A DNA stretch of 48,307 bases, taken from the NCBI GenBank assembly GCA_003176045.1, contig PSRM01000228.1, positions 1 through 48,307 of the forward strand, given 5' to 3'. The DNA is from Verrucomicrobiota bacterium. Lineage in GTDB: Bacteria > Verrucomicrobiota > Verrucomicrobiia > Limisphaerales > UBA8199. Below, piece by piece: positions 11,075 to 19,778 of this stretch. How positions within the stretch are numbered: position 1 is the stretch's first letter; each line of letters begins with the position of its first letter. The notes below the pieces were generated by a model. It was not told where the DNA came from, did not search any database, and saw nothing but the letters and a program-made list of their open reading frames with translations. A program made the position numbers and the translations under genes.

Positions 11075-12346
11075 ATGACCGTTTATCGTATGAGACTTCA
11101 AGCTCTGATTATCTCCACCTTCGTCATCCATTCCACGTTCGCCGGTAAAGCCGATGTCGTGACGGATTGGAACAATGCGGCGCTTAATGTCATACGCGCC
11201 GATAAAACGCCACCTCCTACGGCATCGCGGGCCTTGGCCATTCTCCATGCGGCGATTTACGACGCGGTCAATGGAATTACCCGGACGCATGACCCGTACT
11301 TGGTCGGAGGCCTTGTGCCAGCGAGCGCTTCGATTGATGCCGCCGCCAATGCCGCCGGTCACAAAGCACTGGTCGCCCTTTATCCCGGGCACCAGGCCAC
11401 TTTCGATGCCAGTTATCAGGCGGCGCTCGACGCTATCGCGGATAGCCCTCAGAAGGACGCGGGCGTTTCCTGGGGTGAAAATGTCGCAAGCCAGATTCTG
11501 GCTGCTCGTGCCAGTGATGGCGCCACCAACCACGTCCCTCCTCCCCCGGGCACTGGCTGCGGCGAGTGGGTTCCCACGCCCCCGGCACACGCCGCCTACT
11601 TGCTGCCGCAATGGGCTTTTCTCACGCCATTTTGCATGTCCACCACTTCCGCTTTGAGGTCGGCGGGTCCGCCTGACTTTTGCAGCGCGAAATACATTGC
11701 AGACGTCAATGAAGTCAAAGCCCTCGGCGCGGCAACAAACTCAACGCGTACCGCCGACCAGTCTCAAATTGCGCTGTTCTGGGCCGACGGAGGCGGCACC
11801 GAAACGCCGCCCGGCCACTGGAACACCATCGCTCAGATCGTCTCGACTGCGCAGAGCACAAGTGTTGAGGACAACGCGCGGTTGTTTGCGTTGTTGAACC
11901 TGGCGATGGCCGACGCGGCGATCTGCGCATGGGATGCCAAATACGCGTTCAACTTCTGGCGCCCGGTCACAGCGATCAACGATACTACCGGGTGCTGTCC
12001 CGCTATCGTGCCGGACACGACCTGGAGATCTTTTATCGTTACGCCGCCATTCCCGGACTACGTTTCCGGCCACAGCACGTTCAGCTCTGCCGCGGCGGTC
12101 GTTCTGGCATCGTTCTACGGCTCAGACAACATTGCCTTCACCACCGGCTCCGATTTTCTGCCTGGTGTGTCCCGCAGTTTCAACAGCTTCTCTGCGGCGG
12201 CAGCGGAAGCCGCGATGAGCCGGATCTATGGCGGAATTCATTTCCGTGCCGCCGTTGAGGATGGCGCGGCAGGGGGGGCGGAGATCGGGCAATTGGTGGT
12301 GCAGAATTTCCTGCTTCCTAAAGGAAATCGTTCGCGGATTAAGTAA
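11075..12346 (+). CDS. Vanadium-dependent haloperoxidase / PAP2-family protein
   Basis: The 423-residue secreted protein (signal peptide in the first 25 residues; ATG 11090 is an alternative start) carries the vanadate/phosphate-binding signature of the chloroperoxidase-PAP2 superfamily. It shows KYAFNFWRP at about residue 289, PDYVSGHSTF with His about 333, and SRIYGGIHFRAAVEDG with His about 389. The Phe-Trp-Arg-Pro block and overall length fit the vanadium haloperoxidase branch better than a phosphatase. It would oxidise halides with hydrogen peroxide outside the cytoplasm, though halide preference cannot be read here. It stands alone; its stop overlaps the end of the convergent MutT gene. 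Confidence 0.88.
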   Translation: MTVYRMRLQALIISTFVIHSTFAGKADVVTDWNNAALNVIRADKTPPPTASRALAILHAAIYDAVNGITRTHDPYLVGGLVPASASIDAAANAAGHKALVALYPGHQATFDASYQAALDAIADSPQKDAGVSWGENVASQILAARASDGATNHVPPPPGTGCGEWVPTPPAHAAYLLPQWAFLTPFCMSTTSALRSAGPPDFCSAKYIADVNEVKALGAATNSTRTADQSQIALFWADGGGTETPPGHWNTIAQIVSTAQSTSVEDNARLFALLNLAMADAAICAWDAKYAFNFWRPVTAINDTTGCCPAIVPDTTWRSFIVTPPFPDYVSGHSTFSSAAAVVLASFYGSDNIAFTTGSDFLPGVSRSFNSFSAAAAEAAMSRIYGGIHFRAAVEDGAAGGAEIGQLVVQNFLLPKGNRSRIK

Positions 12347-12746
12347 CACGGCCGCTTTCCCAGAGAGCTGGATTATCCCGCAGCAGGCGCAATAATTTTG
12401 CGTCGGCTGCGGGAAACGCATATTGGGGTAAATCGGCGGCACTCACCCATTGGAAGGCTGCGCAGCCTAGAGTCTGCGGTTCATGTTTCGTCCAACGGCA
12501 GACATAGAATTGTAACCGGACGGTTCGCTCGGGGTAAACGTGTGTGAGGCTCTCAATCAGTCTCCCAACGGCGACCTCGATCCCCAATTCTTCCTGCAGC
12601 TCGCGCGCCAGGCATGTTTCGAAAGTCTCCCCTTGCTCCACTTTGCCTCCGGGAAATTCCCATAACCCGCCCAAATGCGCCTCGGCATAGCGCTGGGTGA
12701 TGAGAAGCTTGCCATCGCGAAAAATTAATGCGGCGGCGACGGAAAT
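12339..12746 (-). CDS. MutT/Nudix NTP pyrophosphohydrolase with no canonical start
   Basis: The Nudix box GGKVEQGETFETCLARELQE plus ELGI is complete and sits about 60 residues from the C-terminal end, as in 8-oxo-dGTP-type MutT proteins of about 130 residues. The homologous N-terminal strand (SVAAALIFRDGKLLITQRY) is encoded upstream in the same frame. There is no ATG, GTG or TTG before it, only ATT at 12744-12746, then a word tract and an in-frame TAG. Taking ATT as start gives 135 residues. The first conventional start, TTG 12674, would remove the first strand of the fold. ATT initiation, as in infC, or loss of the start by repeat expansion are both possible. Confidence 0.7.
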   Translation of the reverse strand: MSVAAALIFRDGKLLITQRYAEAHLGGLWEFPGGKVEQGETFETCLARELQEELGIEVAVGRLIESLTHVYPERTVRLQFYVCRWTKHEPQTLGCAAFQWVSAADLPQYAFPAADAKLLRLLRDNPALWESGRVT

Positions 12747-12751
12747 CGAGC

Positions 12752-12822
12752 TGGAATGTTGGAATGTTGGAATAATGGAATGATGGAACTATGGAATAAT
12801 GGAATCGTGGAATGCTGGAATG
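12752..12822. repeat. GGAATGTT/GGAATAAT word tract
   Basis: Some eight units of GGAATNNT lie directly upstream of the MutT coding frame. It is the inverted partner of the TTCCATTA tract at 12947-12996. Confidence 0.75.
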
Positions 12823-12946
12823 CCGACGTTAGATCAGTGGTCAAAATAACCGCCGCACAATTAAAAATAGAGGAAATAAGTTCCTGAATGTCTGCCGTTT
12901 CCCACAGCCAATTCGAATCGTTGAACGCCAGGTTTCTCCCATTGCA

Positions 12947-12996
12947 TTTTTCCAGGATTCCATTATTCCAAAATTCCATTTTTCCATCATTCCAAT
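12947..12996. repeat. TTCCATTA word tract, inverted partner
   Basis: TTCCAGGATTCCATTATTCC followed by further ATTCC units lies just after the ugd stop codon. It has the opposite orientation to 12752-12822, so the 250-base MutT-ugd gap is bracketed by complementary tracts. The middle (12823-12946) shows nothing recognisable. Confidence 0.7.
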
Positions 12997-12997
12997 C

Positions 12998-14287
12998 CTA
13001 TCTGCCGATGCTCTTATAAATAAACCCAAGCCTCTCCATCTCGGCGGGGTCAAAAAGATTTCGGCCATCGAAAAGAATAGGATGCGACAGCGCCTGTCGC
13101 GCGCGCTCCAAATCGAGCTTCTTGAACTCTTCCCATTCGGTAGCCACCACCAGCGCATCGCAACCGTCGGCCAACTCATTCATGTCTTTGACGAAAATCA
13201 CATTCTTGAGCACAGCCGAAGCTTTTTCCATGGCTTTGGGGTCGTGAACGCGGAGGATCGCTCCTTCCTTTTGCAGCCGTTGGCAGAGCTCGATGGCCGG
13301 GGACATGCGGATATCGTCCGTGTTCTGCTTAAAAGCCAGGCCCAACACGCCGATGGTTTTGTCCTTCAAGACCCAGAGGGTATCTACGATTTTCTTTACA
13401 AACCGGTCCATCTGCGAGGCGTTGATTTTCTGGACCTCTTTTAGCAGGGCGAAATCGCAACCTTCCTGTTCTGCGATTTTGACGAAGGCGCTCAGGTCTT
13501 TCGGAAAACAGCTCCCACCAAACCCGAGCGAGGCATTGAGAAAGCGCCGCCCGATCCGCTCGTCCATCCCCATTCCATGGGCGACTTCCTGAACATTGGC
13601 CCCGGTGGCCTCGCAGAGAACTGAGATCGCGTTAATATAGGAAATCTTAAGTGCGAGAAAGGAGTTGGAGGCGTGCTTAATGAGTTCGGCAGAGTTGATG
13701 TCCGTGACGATGATCGGTGCATTAAAAGGGGCATAGACATTTTTCATGGCTGGCACTGGCCGTTGCGAGCGCACCCCAATGACAATCCGGTCCGGCTTCA
13801 TTAAATCTTCGACCGCGAAACCTTCCCGGAGGAACTCGGGGTTGCTGACAACATCGAAATCCACACGCGCCTTGCAATAACGCTTGATTGTCTCTGCCAC
13901 CTTTTCACCGGTCTTCACTGGGACCGTGCTTTTGTCCACAACGATCTTGTAGTTGGTGAGGGCGGCGGCAATCTCTCGAGCCACTTTTTCGATAAAGCTC
14001 AAATCCACTGAACCATCGTCCTGGGGAGGCGTTGCGACGGCAATAAATACCACTTCGGACTTTTCCACCCCTTCCGCCGTGCTGCTGGTAAAGCGCAGGC
14101 GGCCGTCTGCAGTGTTTTTGCGCACCAACTCTTCGAGGCCAGGTTCGTAAATGGGGATGCCGCCGGACCGGAGCAGTTCAACTTTGCTAACGTCGTTATC
14201 CACGCAGACAACCTGATGGCCGACTTCAGCAAAACAGGCGCCCGTGACCAGGCCCACATAGCCAGTGCCGATGATCGTTAGTTTCAC
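12998..14287 (-). CDS. ugd: UDP-glucose 6-dehydrogenase
   Basis: The enzyme oxidises UDP-glucose to UDP-glucuronate with two NAD+, supplying exopolysaccharide and LPS sugars. The 429-residue protein has the NAD-binding GTGYVGLVTGACFAEVGH at the N-terminus, NPEFLREGFAVEDLMKPDR in the central part, and the catalytic cysteine in LGFGGSCFPKD near residue 261. The length and C-terminal UDP-binding domain are normal. The stop of the upstream TPR protein gene lies seven bases before this start, so the two are probably co-transcribed. Confidence 0.96.
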   Translation of the reverse strand: MKLTIIGTGYVGLVTGACFAEVGHQVVCVDNDVSKVELLRSGGIPIYEPGLEELVRKNTADGRLRFTSSTAEGVEKSEVVFIAVATPPQDDGSVDLSFIEKVAREIAAALTNYKIVVDKSTVPVKTGEKVAETIKRYCKARVDFDVVSNPEFLREGFAVEDLMKPDRIVIGVRSQRPVPAMKNVYAPFNAPIIVTDINSAELIKHASNSFLALKISYINAISVLCEATGANVQEVAHGMGMDERIGRRFLNASLGFGGSCFPKDLSAFVKIAEQEGCDFALLKEVQKINASQMDRFVKKIVDTLWVLKDKTIGVLGLAFKQNTDDIRMSPAIELCQRLQKEGAILRVHDPKAMEKASAVLKNVIFVKDMNELADGCDALVVATEWEEFKKLDLERARQALSHPILFDGRNLFDPAEMERLGFIYKSIGR

Positions 14288-14294
14288 CGGCAGC

Positions 14295-15143
14295 TCAGGG
14301 ATTGGCTTTGGGCGCTGCTGAATTGGTGGGCAGCGGAGGCGGGGTTTGCGCTCGTGGTGGCGCCGCAGGTTCTACGTTTCGATTCGTGAGAGTTGGGGCT
14401 GGTACTGCGTTGGTCGCCGCCGGCGCTGGAGCAGGCTCGATTTTGAAAGGCGCGCTGGCGGGAGCCGGCGGCGCCGGGGCCTGGAACAGCGCAGGATATT
14501 TCAGTCTTAGGTCTTCCAGGCGTGTTTGCGCGTCGAGGGCCAAAGATCCAGCGTTGTTATTCTGAGCGACTTGATCGTAATAATCCCGCGCCAAGTCGGG
14601 CTTGTTCTGCCCCTCATACAACCGCCCCAGGGCGAACCTGGCCTGCGGCACGACCGCTTCAGATGGGCGCTGATCGAGGACGAGCCGATATCCAGAAATG
14701 GCCTCGTTCGTTTTGCCCAGGGCGTCGTCGCACGCAGCGATGCCAAGCAGGGCCTGGCTGATAAACGGGCTGTCGCGATGTTCGCGGGCAAACCTCTGGA
14801 ACTGAGCCTTGGCTTTATCGAACTGACCTTGAACGAAAAGATCTCCAGCCGCCAGCACCGTGGCGCGCGCGCCCGCGCTCGAGCTTGGATATTCAGTCGC
14901 GACCTTGAGGTAGTCCTGCGCTTCATTTGGGCTGGGCTCCCGGCCCACAGCCTGGCCGGCGCCAACATTGGAAAGAACTTCACTGGCCGTGATCTCCTTC
15001 TGGTTATGCGCGTAGATAATGTAAGCGATTACAATTCCCAGTCCGATGGCAATTCCTGCACCCCAAAGGACCTGCCGCGGATTGGTCTGGACCCAGGCCC
15101 AAATGCGGTCTTGGACTGGTAATTGCGCTATTTGCGATTCCAT
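14295..15143 (-). CDS. Membrane-anchored TPR protein (YfgM-like)
   Basis: From ATG 15143 the product is 282 residues: a short cytoplasmic head, one membrane span (VLWGAGIAIGLGIVIAYIIY) at about 25-45, then TPR-like helices at about 60-205. Motifs such as GDLFVQGQFDKAKAQFQRF and ALGRLYEGQNKPDLARDYYD show the TPR periodicity. The last 70 residues are Pro/Ala-rich and probably disordered. It resembles YfgM/CcmI-type periplasmic TPR anchors. Its gene is seven bases upstream of ugd, which hints at an envelope or polysaccharide role but does not prove it. An upstream TTG (15176) is less likely. Confidence 0.75.
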   Translation of the reverse strand: MESQIAQLPVQDRIWAWVQTNPRQVLWGAGIAIGLGIVIAYIIYAHNQKEITASEVLSNVGAGQAVGREPSPNEAQDYLKVATEYPSSSAGARATVLAAGDLFVQGQFDKAKAQFQRFAREHRDSPFISQALLGIAACDDALGKTNEAISGYRLVLDQRPSEAVVPQARFALGRLYEGQNKPDLARDYYDQVAQNNNAGSLALDAQTRLEDLRLKYPALFQAPAPPAPASAPFKIEPAPAPAATNAVPAPTLTNRNVEPAAPPRAQTPPPLPTNSAAPKANP

Positions 15144-15261
15144 ATAAAGGGTGAAATGTTCGTGCAGGCTGCGCAAAAGGCAAGCTCAAAGTGCGCTGCG
15201 ATTGTAGTGCGGGCGCATCTGGACGCTTCCGCTGCGGTTGATAGCGGCGGCCAGGCCAGAG

Positions 15262-15368
15262 GGAGCGCGGCATTTATGCCGCTTCACGCGCCGAACGCAT
15301 GGAAGCGCCCAGGTTACAAGATCGCTCATCGCGCTACGGATATTGAAGCGGCATAAATGCCGCGCTCC
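15262..15368. repeat. REPIN-like element with perfect 25-base arms
   Basis: GGAGCGCGGCATTTATGCCG plus CTTCA at 15262-15286 is perfectly complementary to 15344-15368. Each arm is a hairpin (GCGGCAT-TT-ATGCCGC). It lies between the divergent TPR and FAD/Fe-S genes. Confidence 0.9.
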
Positions 15369-15492
15369 TGCACGGTGCCTGTATGAAGATGCACCCTTGT
15401 AGTGCCCTCACTCCGAGTGTCAACAGGCACTCCACATGGATTTCGTGGAGCTTGGCTGGAATCAGGCAGGCGGTTACACTTTATGTGCCGCA

Positions 15493-18321
15493 ATGATTTC
15501 GGCCCAACAACAGTCGGCGCTCGCGGGGGCGAATTGCGAGATCGCGTTCGACAACCTGACCCGCCAGCTTTACGCGACCGACGCTTCGATTTACCAGATT
15601 GAGCCAGTAGCGGTGGCATTTCCGCGCAATGCGCGCCAAGCCAGCGCGCTCATTGACGCAGCCATGCAGGCAGGCGTGTCGGTGATTCCGCGCGGGGCGG
15701 GCTCCGGTCTGGTTGGCGGAGCGATCGGGGACGGACTGGTTATTGATTTCTCCAGGTACAACCGACAAATCATGGACCTGGATTTGGAGCGGAGGACGGT
15801 GCGTGTGGGGCCGGGTGTAGTGCTCGATCACCTAAACAACTTCCTGCGCCCACACGGGTTCCGGTTTGGGCCGGACGTGGCGACCAGTTCGCGGGCGACC
15901 CTTGGAGGGATGATCGCGAACAATTCGAGCGGCTCGCACACGCCGGTTTACGGCACAACAGCAGATCATGTGGCTGAACTGGAGGTGGTGCTCGCCGACG
16001 GACGGATCGTGGCGGTCGGGGCGAAGCACGACACGCTAAGGCCACAGAGGGAGTTGGTATCCGACCTTCTCTGCTTTCATGAGTTGGAGATATCGGAACG
16101 GTTTCCGGCGGGATTGTTGAAGCGCCGGCCCGGATATGCGTTGGATCGCTGCTTTCACGAGCCGAATAATCTCAATCATCTCCTGTGTGGCAGTGAAGGC
16201 ACGCTCGCTCTCATTACCTCGGCCGAATTGAACATTGTGCCGCTGCCACGCGAGCGAGGGCTGGTGCTGATCTTCTTCGCTTCCGTGACGGAAGCGATGC
16301 AGGCGACGGTTGAAATTCTGGATTTGAAACCAGCGGCTATCGAGCACCTGGATGCTGTGCTGTTGGACCAAACCAAAGGGCAACTGGAATTCCAGGCCGC
16401 GCGGAGCTTGCTTGAATTGGATTTCAAACCGTGCCAATCCATTCTTGCGGTCGAGTTTTTTGAGGACGCAGCCGGATGTTCGAAGGAATTGGTCCGGCGA
16501 GAGCTGGGCTTGCGGACGTTGGTTGTGCGTAGCGCGCGGGAAGCAAACCTGGTCTGGTCCTTGCGCAAGGCGGGTTTATCGCTGATGACCGGCAGGGCAG
16601 GGGATGCCAAGCCAACTACGGGAATTGAGGATACGGCGGTGCGACCGAAGGATTTGCCGGGCTATGTGGCCGGCCTGCAGTCGCTCATGGCTCCTCTGGG
16701 TTTGCAGGCCTCTTATTATGGGCATGCGGCCGCGGGTTTGCTGCACGTGCGTCCCGTGCTCGATCTCCATTCGGTCGAGGACCTGAAGAAGTTTCGCCAG
16801 CTCGCCAATGAAGTTTCGGCGCTGGTGCGCCAGTTCAAAGGCTCGCTGGCAGGAGAACATGGCGTTGGCATCGCGCGAACGGAGTTTATGGTTGAGCAGG
16901 TTGGCGATGGATTGCTTGGGGTAATGCGGGAAATCAAGGCTTCTTTTGATCCACATAACCTGCTTAACCCCGGCAAGGTAGTTCCGGATGGCCGCTTCAC
17001 GATTGACGCCGACCTGCGCCTCAAGCCGGGACACGAGCTGAAGCTGCCGTTTCAACCTATCCTGGCCTTTGCAGCGAAGGACGGCTCGTTCACTCGAAAC
17101 CTGGAGCAGTGCAATGGTTGCGGCGGGTGCCGGAAGGACACACCAACGATGTGCCCGACATTCATCGCGACCGGACAGGAGATAATGAGTACACGCGGCC
17201 GAGCGAACGCAATCCGCGCCGCCCTCGAGATGCGCGGACTGAACCATGCCGATCCGCTGGCTTGCGCGGAGTTGGAAGCAGCGCTCAGCAACTGTCTGTC
17301 CTGCAAGGCCTGCACCTCCGAATGTCCATCGAACGTCAATCTTGCCCTGTTGAAAGCCGAACTGCTTCATGCGCGGATTCGGAAGCACGGCTTGTTGCTG
17401 CGCGAGCGCTTGTTCAGTTCGGTGGACCGGCTGGGGCGATTAGGCTGCCTGCTGCCCTCGCTTTCGAACGCGACGCTGGACTCTTTGTTCCTCCGTGGGC
17501 TGCTGACGAAGACTCTGGGCATAGCCTGGCAACGGCCATTGCCGCATTACACTCGACAACGGTTCGACCGCTGGTTTCACCGCCGCCGCCCTCCTTCCGC
17601 CGGGACTCGGGGCAAAGTGCTGCTTTGGGATGATACTTTCGTGCGCTATCACGAGCCGCACATCGGGGCGGCGGCTGTCAAGGTACTCGAGACGCTTGGA
17701 TTCCAGGTGGAATTGGTTGCCGGCCGCAAGTGCTGTGGCCGGCCCGCGTTCAGCCAGGGAAATCTGGACATGGCGGCACGTTTCGGGCGGCACAATCTGG
17801 CTTTATTGAATCAAGCGTACGACAACACGTCGGTTCTATTTCTGGAACCATCCTGTTATTCCATGTTCGCGGAGGATTATCGGGAAATGAATCTGGAGGG
17901 AGCGGAGAAAACTTCCCGGCGGGTGTTTTTGTTCGAGCAGTTTGTTGAGGAGTTGCTGGCACACGAGTCGAATGCACTCGCGTTTAGAGCCAAGGCCGGT
18001 AACCTGATTATCCACGCTCACTGCCACCTGAAGGCGTTAATGAATCCTGGGTTTCTGGAGCGGTTGGCTGGGCGGCTCCCTGAGCGCAATGTGACGCTGC
18101 TGGACACAGGCTGCTGCGGAATGGCCGGCGCCTTCGGCGCACTTGCCGACAAGTACGAACTCTCGCTCAAGGTCGCCGAGCCCTTAGCACTTATCGTGCG
18201 GGGCCAGCCCTATGGTACCACGATCGTCGCCTCCGGCACGAGTTGCCGGCATCAGATCGATCATTTGGCGCCGGTGCGGGCGAGGCATATGGCGGAGGTG
18301 CTGGCCGAGGCGATTGGATGA
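15493..18321 (+). CDS. FAD-linked oxidase fused to 4Fe-4S/CCG domains (D-lactate/glycolate dehydrogenase type)
   Basis: From ATG 15493 the product is 942 residues (an ATG at 15436 adds 19). The first half is an FAD-binding type 4 domain (PRGAGSGLVGGAI; SSRATLGGMIANNSSGSH) followed by an FAD-oxidase C-terminal domain with the GEHGVGIAR signature. Two 4Fe-4S motifs follow, CNGCGGC and CLSCKACTSECP, at about residues 540 and 601. Two cysteine-rich CCG domains close the protein (KCCGRPAF; HAHCHLK; DTGCCGMAGAFG). It is a single-chain version of the GlcD/GlcF or Dld/HdrD pair and would oxidise a 2-hydroxy acid, passing electrons to the membrane pool. The substrate cannot be told. Confidence 0.9.
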   Translation: MISAQQQSALAGANCEIAFDNLTRQLYATDASIYQIEPVAVAFPRNARQASALIDAAMQAGVSVIPRGAGSGLVGGAIGDGLVIDFSRYNRQIMDLDLERRTVRVGPGVVLDHLNNFLRPHGFRFGPDVATSSRATLGGMIANNSSGSHTPVYGTTADHVAELEVVLADGRIVAVGAKHDTLRPQRELVSDLLCFHELEISERFPAGLLKRRPGYALDRCFHEPNNLNHLLCGSEGTLALITSAELNIVPLPRERGLVLIFFASVTEAMQATVEILDLKPAAIEHLDAVLLDQTKGQLEFQAARSLLELDFKPCQSILAVEFFEDAAGCSKELVRRELGLRTLVVRSAREANLVWSLRKAGLSLMTGRAGDAKPTTGIEDTAVRPKDLPGYVAGLQSLMAPLGLQASYYGHAAAGLLHVRPVLDLHSVEDLKKFRQLANEVSALVRQFKGSLAGEHGVGIARTEFMVEQVGDGLLGVMREIKASFDPHNLLNPGKVVPDGRFTIDADLRLKPGHELKLPFQPILAFAAKDGSFTRNLEQCNGCGGCRKDTPTMCPTFIATGQEIMSTRGRANAIRAALEMRGLNHADPLACAELEAALSNCLSCKACTSECPSNVNLALLKAELLHARIRKHGLLLRERLFSSVDRLGRLGCLLPSLSNATLDSLFLRGLLTKTLGIAWQRPLPHYTRQRFDRWFHRRRPPSAGTRGKVLLWDDTFVRYHEPHIGAAAVKVLETLGFQVELVAGRKCCGRPAFSQGNLDMAARFGRHNLALLNQAYDNTSVLFLEPSCYSMFAEDYREMNLEGAEKTSRRVFLFEQFVEELLAHESNALAFRAKAGNLIIHAHCHLKALMNPGFLERLAGRLPERNVTLLDTGCCGMAGAFGALADKYELSLKVAEPLALIVRGQPYGTTIVASGTSCRHQIDHLAPVRARHMAEVLAEAIG

Positions 18322-18327
18322 AAAGGG

Positions 18328-18816
18328 TTAGATGCTCAGCGAGAGTAGCAAGGTCCATGAGGTTCCGGACTCGCCGACTTTTCGGAAACCCACCGACTCA
18401 TAGAGCTGCCGTGCGTAGTTCAAAGGGCTGACGCTCAAACTCAGAGCGGGGAAGCCATCCGCCCGCGCTGTCTGAATCAGCGCATACAACAATTTGCGCC
18501 CAACCCCTTCGGACCGATGATCCTTTCTCACCGCTATTGCGACCTCAGGTGTGGAGGCGTTCACAAAGCCGTAGGAGTGGATATCCTGCGTCCAGAGGCG
18601 AAACCATGCGGCGCCAATGCGTTCGGTATCGTTTTCTGCAATGACCGCCCGGTCTCCTCGACGTTGCCAGCCGGCGAGGAGCTTCGAGAACTCCGGAGCA
18701 TTGCGAAAGGAAGGGAACGGCGGACGGCTGATTGATGGATCCCAAAAGAAGGCGTCAAAGAGCATCTCCTGAAGGAACTCCAGGTCTGGAGGAATGCCTG
18801 GTCGAAGTTGCACCAT
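18328..18816 (-). CDS. GNAT-family N-acetyltransferase
   Basis: From ATG 18816 (MVQLRPGIPPDLEFLQEM) the 162-residue product shows the GNAT fold. It has a beta-strand pair, then the acetyl-CoA pyrophosphate loop VRKDHRSEGVGRKLLYAL (Q/RxxGxG/A pattern) near residue 115, and the C-terminal LYESVGFRKVG strand typical of acetyltransferases. The acceptor substrate is unknown. The longer open frame starting at 18912 is not family-like. The gene ends six bases from the convergent FAD/Fe-S gene. Confidence 0.85.
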   Translation of the reverse strand: MVQLRPGIPPDLEFLQEMLFDAFFWDPSISRPPFPSFRNAPEFSKLLAGWQRRGDRAVIAENDTERIGAAWFRLWTQDIHSYGFVNASTPEVAIAVRKDHRSEGVGRKLLYALIQTARADGFPALSLSVSPLNYARQLYESVGFRKVGESGTSWTLLLSLSI

Positions 18817-18912
18817 ACCTCGTCGAGCTGCCTGATGTTGATATATAGCCAAAGCTTCGACAGAGTGGAGAACGGATTGTAACGAGCATTGCAGACCATC
18901 AGTAATCCGCAA

Positions 18913-19704
18913 TCAGTGTCCTGGCGGAGGGCCCGAAGGGTAGAGGGATTCTGGCAGGCTGAGCTGGCTGGACGATTTGCTGCGCTGTTTTTGGCGGCGA
19001 ACAATCAGCTCGGTCATCATGGCTTCGGCGCTTTCGTAGCGGGTGAACCCTTCGCGCGGTTCGAAGATTTTTTCGGGCGGCGGTTCGAAGCGGACCTTGG
19101 AAAGTGTAACCGTGAGTGGGGCGGCATTGGTCGTACTGATGCGAAGTGGAAGGTTCTTCAAGTCGGGCGCCTGCCAAAGATGATAGAAACTCAGCAAGCC
19201 GTCGCTGGTTGCAATGGTCGTTGCGGCCTCGCGGCATGCATTGCCGTCCAGTCTCTCCGGGGCGGACATGACTGGGCTGGAGGCGATGTTGGTCGGATGG
19301 ACACTGAAGGAGATTGGAGCATAGCCTTGCAGGATCTCGCTCATCACCATGCCGCGGCTTTCCGCGGGGTCCCAGACAAATAGCAGGCTACCGACGCGAA
19401 ACCGCTTTTCGATTTCGTGATTCGCATCAGGCGCAAAAATGAATTTGTTGCTCCGGCACAACAGTTGGCCGGTTGTGATTGAGCCATGGTCCGCGCCAAG
19501 CCCCGAGTCCAGCGTCACCTGTGCGCTGTAGCCGGGTGAGTTGGTCAACAGGATTGACATCGGGCGGCTGAGGAACCCTGGCAGTTGCGCCTGGGCCAGT
19601 CCGGCGCTCATGCCACCGGGGAATTCGTCGGGGGCGGTGCGACAACCGGCGAGCAGGAGCGCGCAGACTCCCAAGACACAGAGCGCCGGGAGACACCGCG
19701 ACAT
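18913..19704 (-). CDS. Putative lipoprotein of unknown function
   Basis: From ATG 19704 the 263-residue product has a classic lipoprotein signal: MSRCLPALCVLGVCALLLAG then Cys at residue 21. The mature part is beta-rich and contains PGFLSRPMSILLTN and FRVGSLLFVWDP, with a Pro/Ser/Gln-rich tail. I recognise no domain. The reading frame continues upstream through a hairpin (19721-19738), which is repeat DNA rather than coding sequence. It follows the WYL regulator gene on the same strand. Confidence 0.65.
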   Translation of the reverse strand: MSRCLPALCVLGVCALLLAGCRTAPDEFPGGMSAGLAQAQLPGFLSRPMSILLTNSPGYSAQVTLDSGLGADHGSITTGQLLCRSNKFIFAPDANHEIEKRFRVGSLLFVWDPAESRGMVMSEILQGYAPISFSVHPTNIASSPVMSAPERLDGNACREAATTIATSDGLLSFYHLWQAPDLKNLPLRISTTNAAPLTVTLSKVRFEPPPEKIFEPREGFTRYESAEAMMTELIVRRQKQRSKSSSQLSLPESLYPSGPPPGH

Positions 19705-19720
19705 GTTGCGGTGTTTGAAA

Positions 19721-19738
19721 GCGCGGACATGTCCGCGC
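19721..19738. repeat. Perfect 18-base palindrome, solitary REP-like arm
   Basis: GCGCGGACATGTCCGCGC, the loopless form of the GCGGACA stem used in the elements at 8033-8142 and 25781-25888. It lies in the leader between the WYL and lipoprotein genes. An operator site is an alternative explanation. Confidence 0.65.
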
Positions 19739-19778
19739 ACTCCCAAGGGGCGCGGCGCACAATGAATCGGTCGGAACC

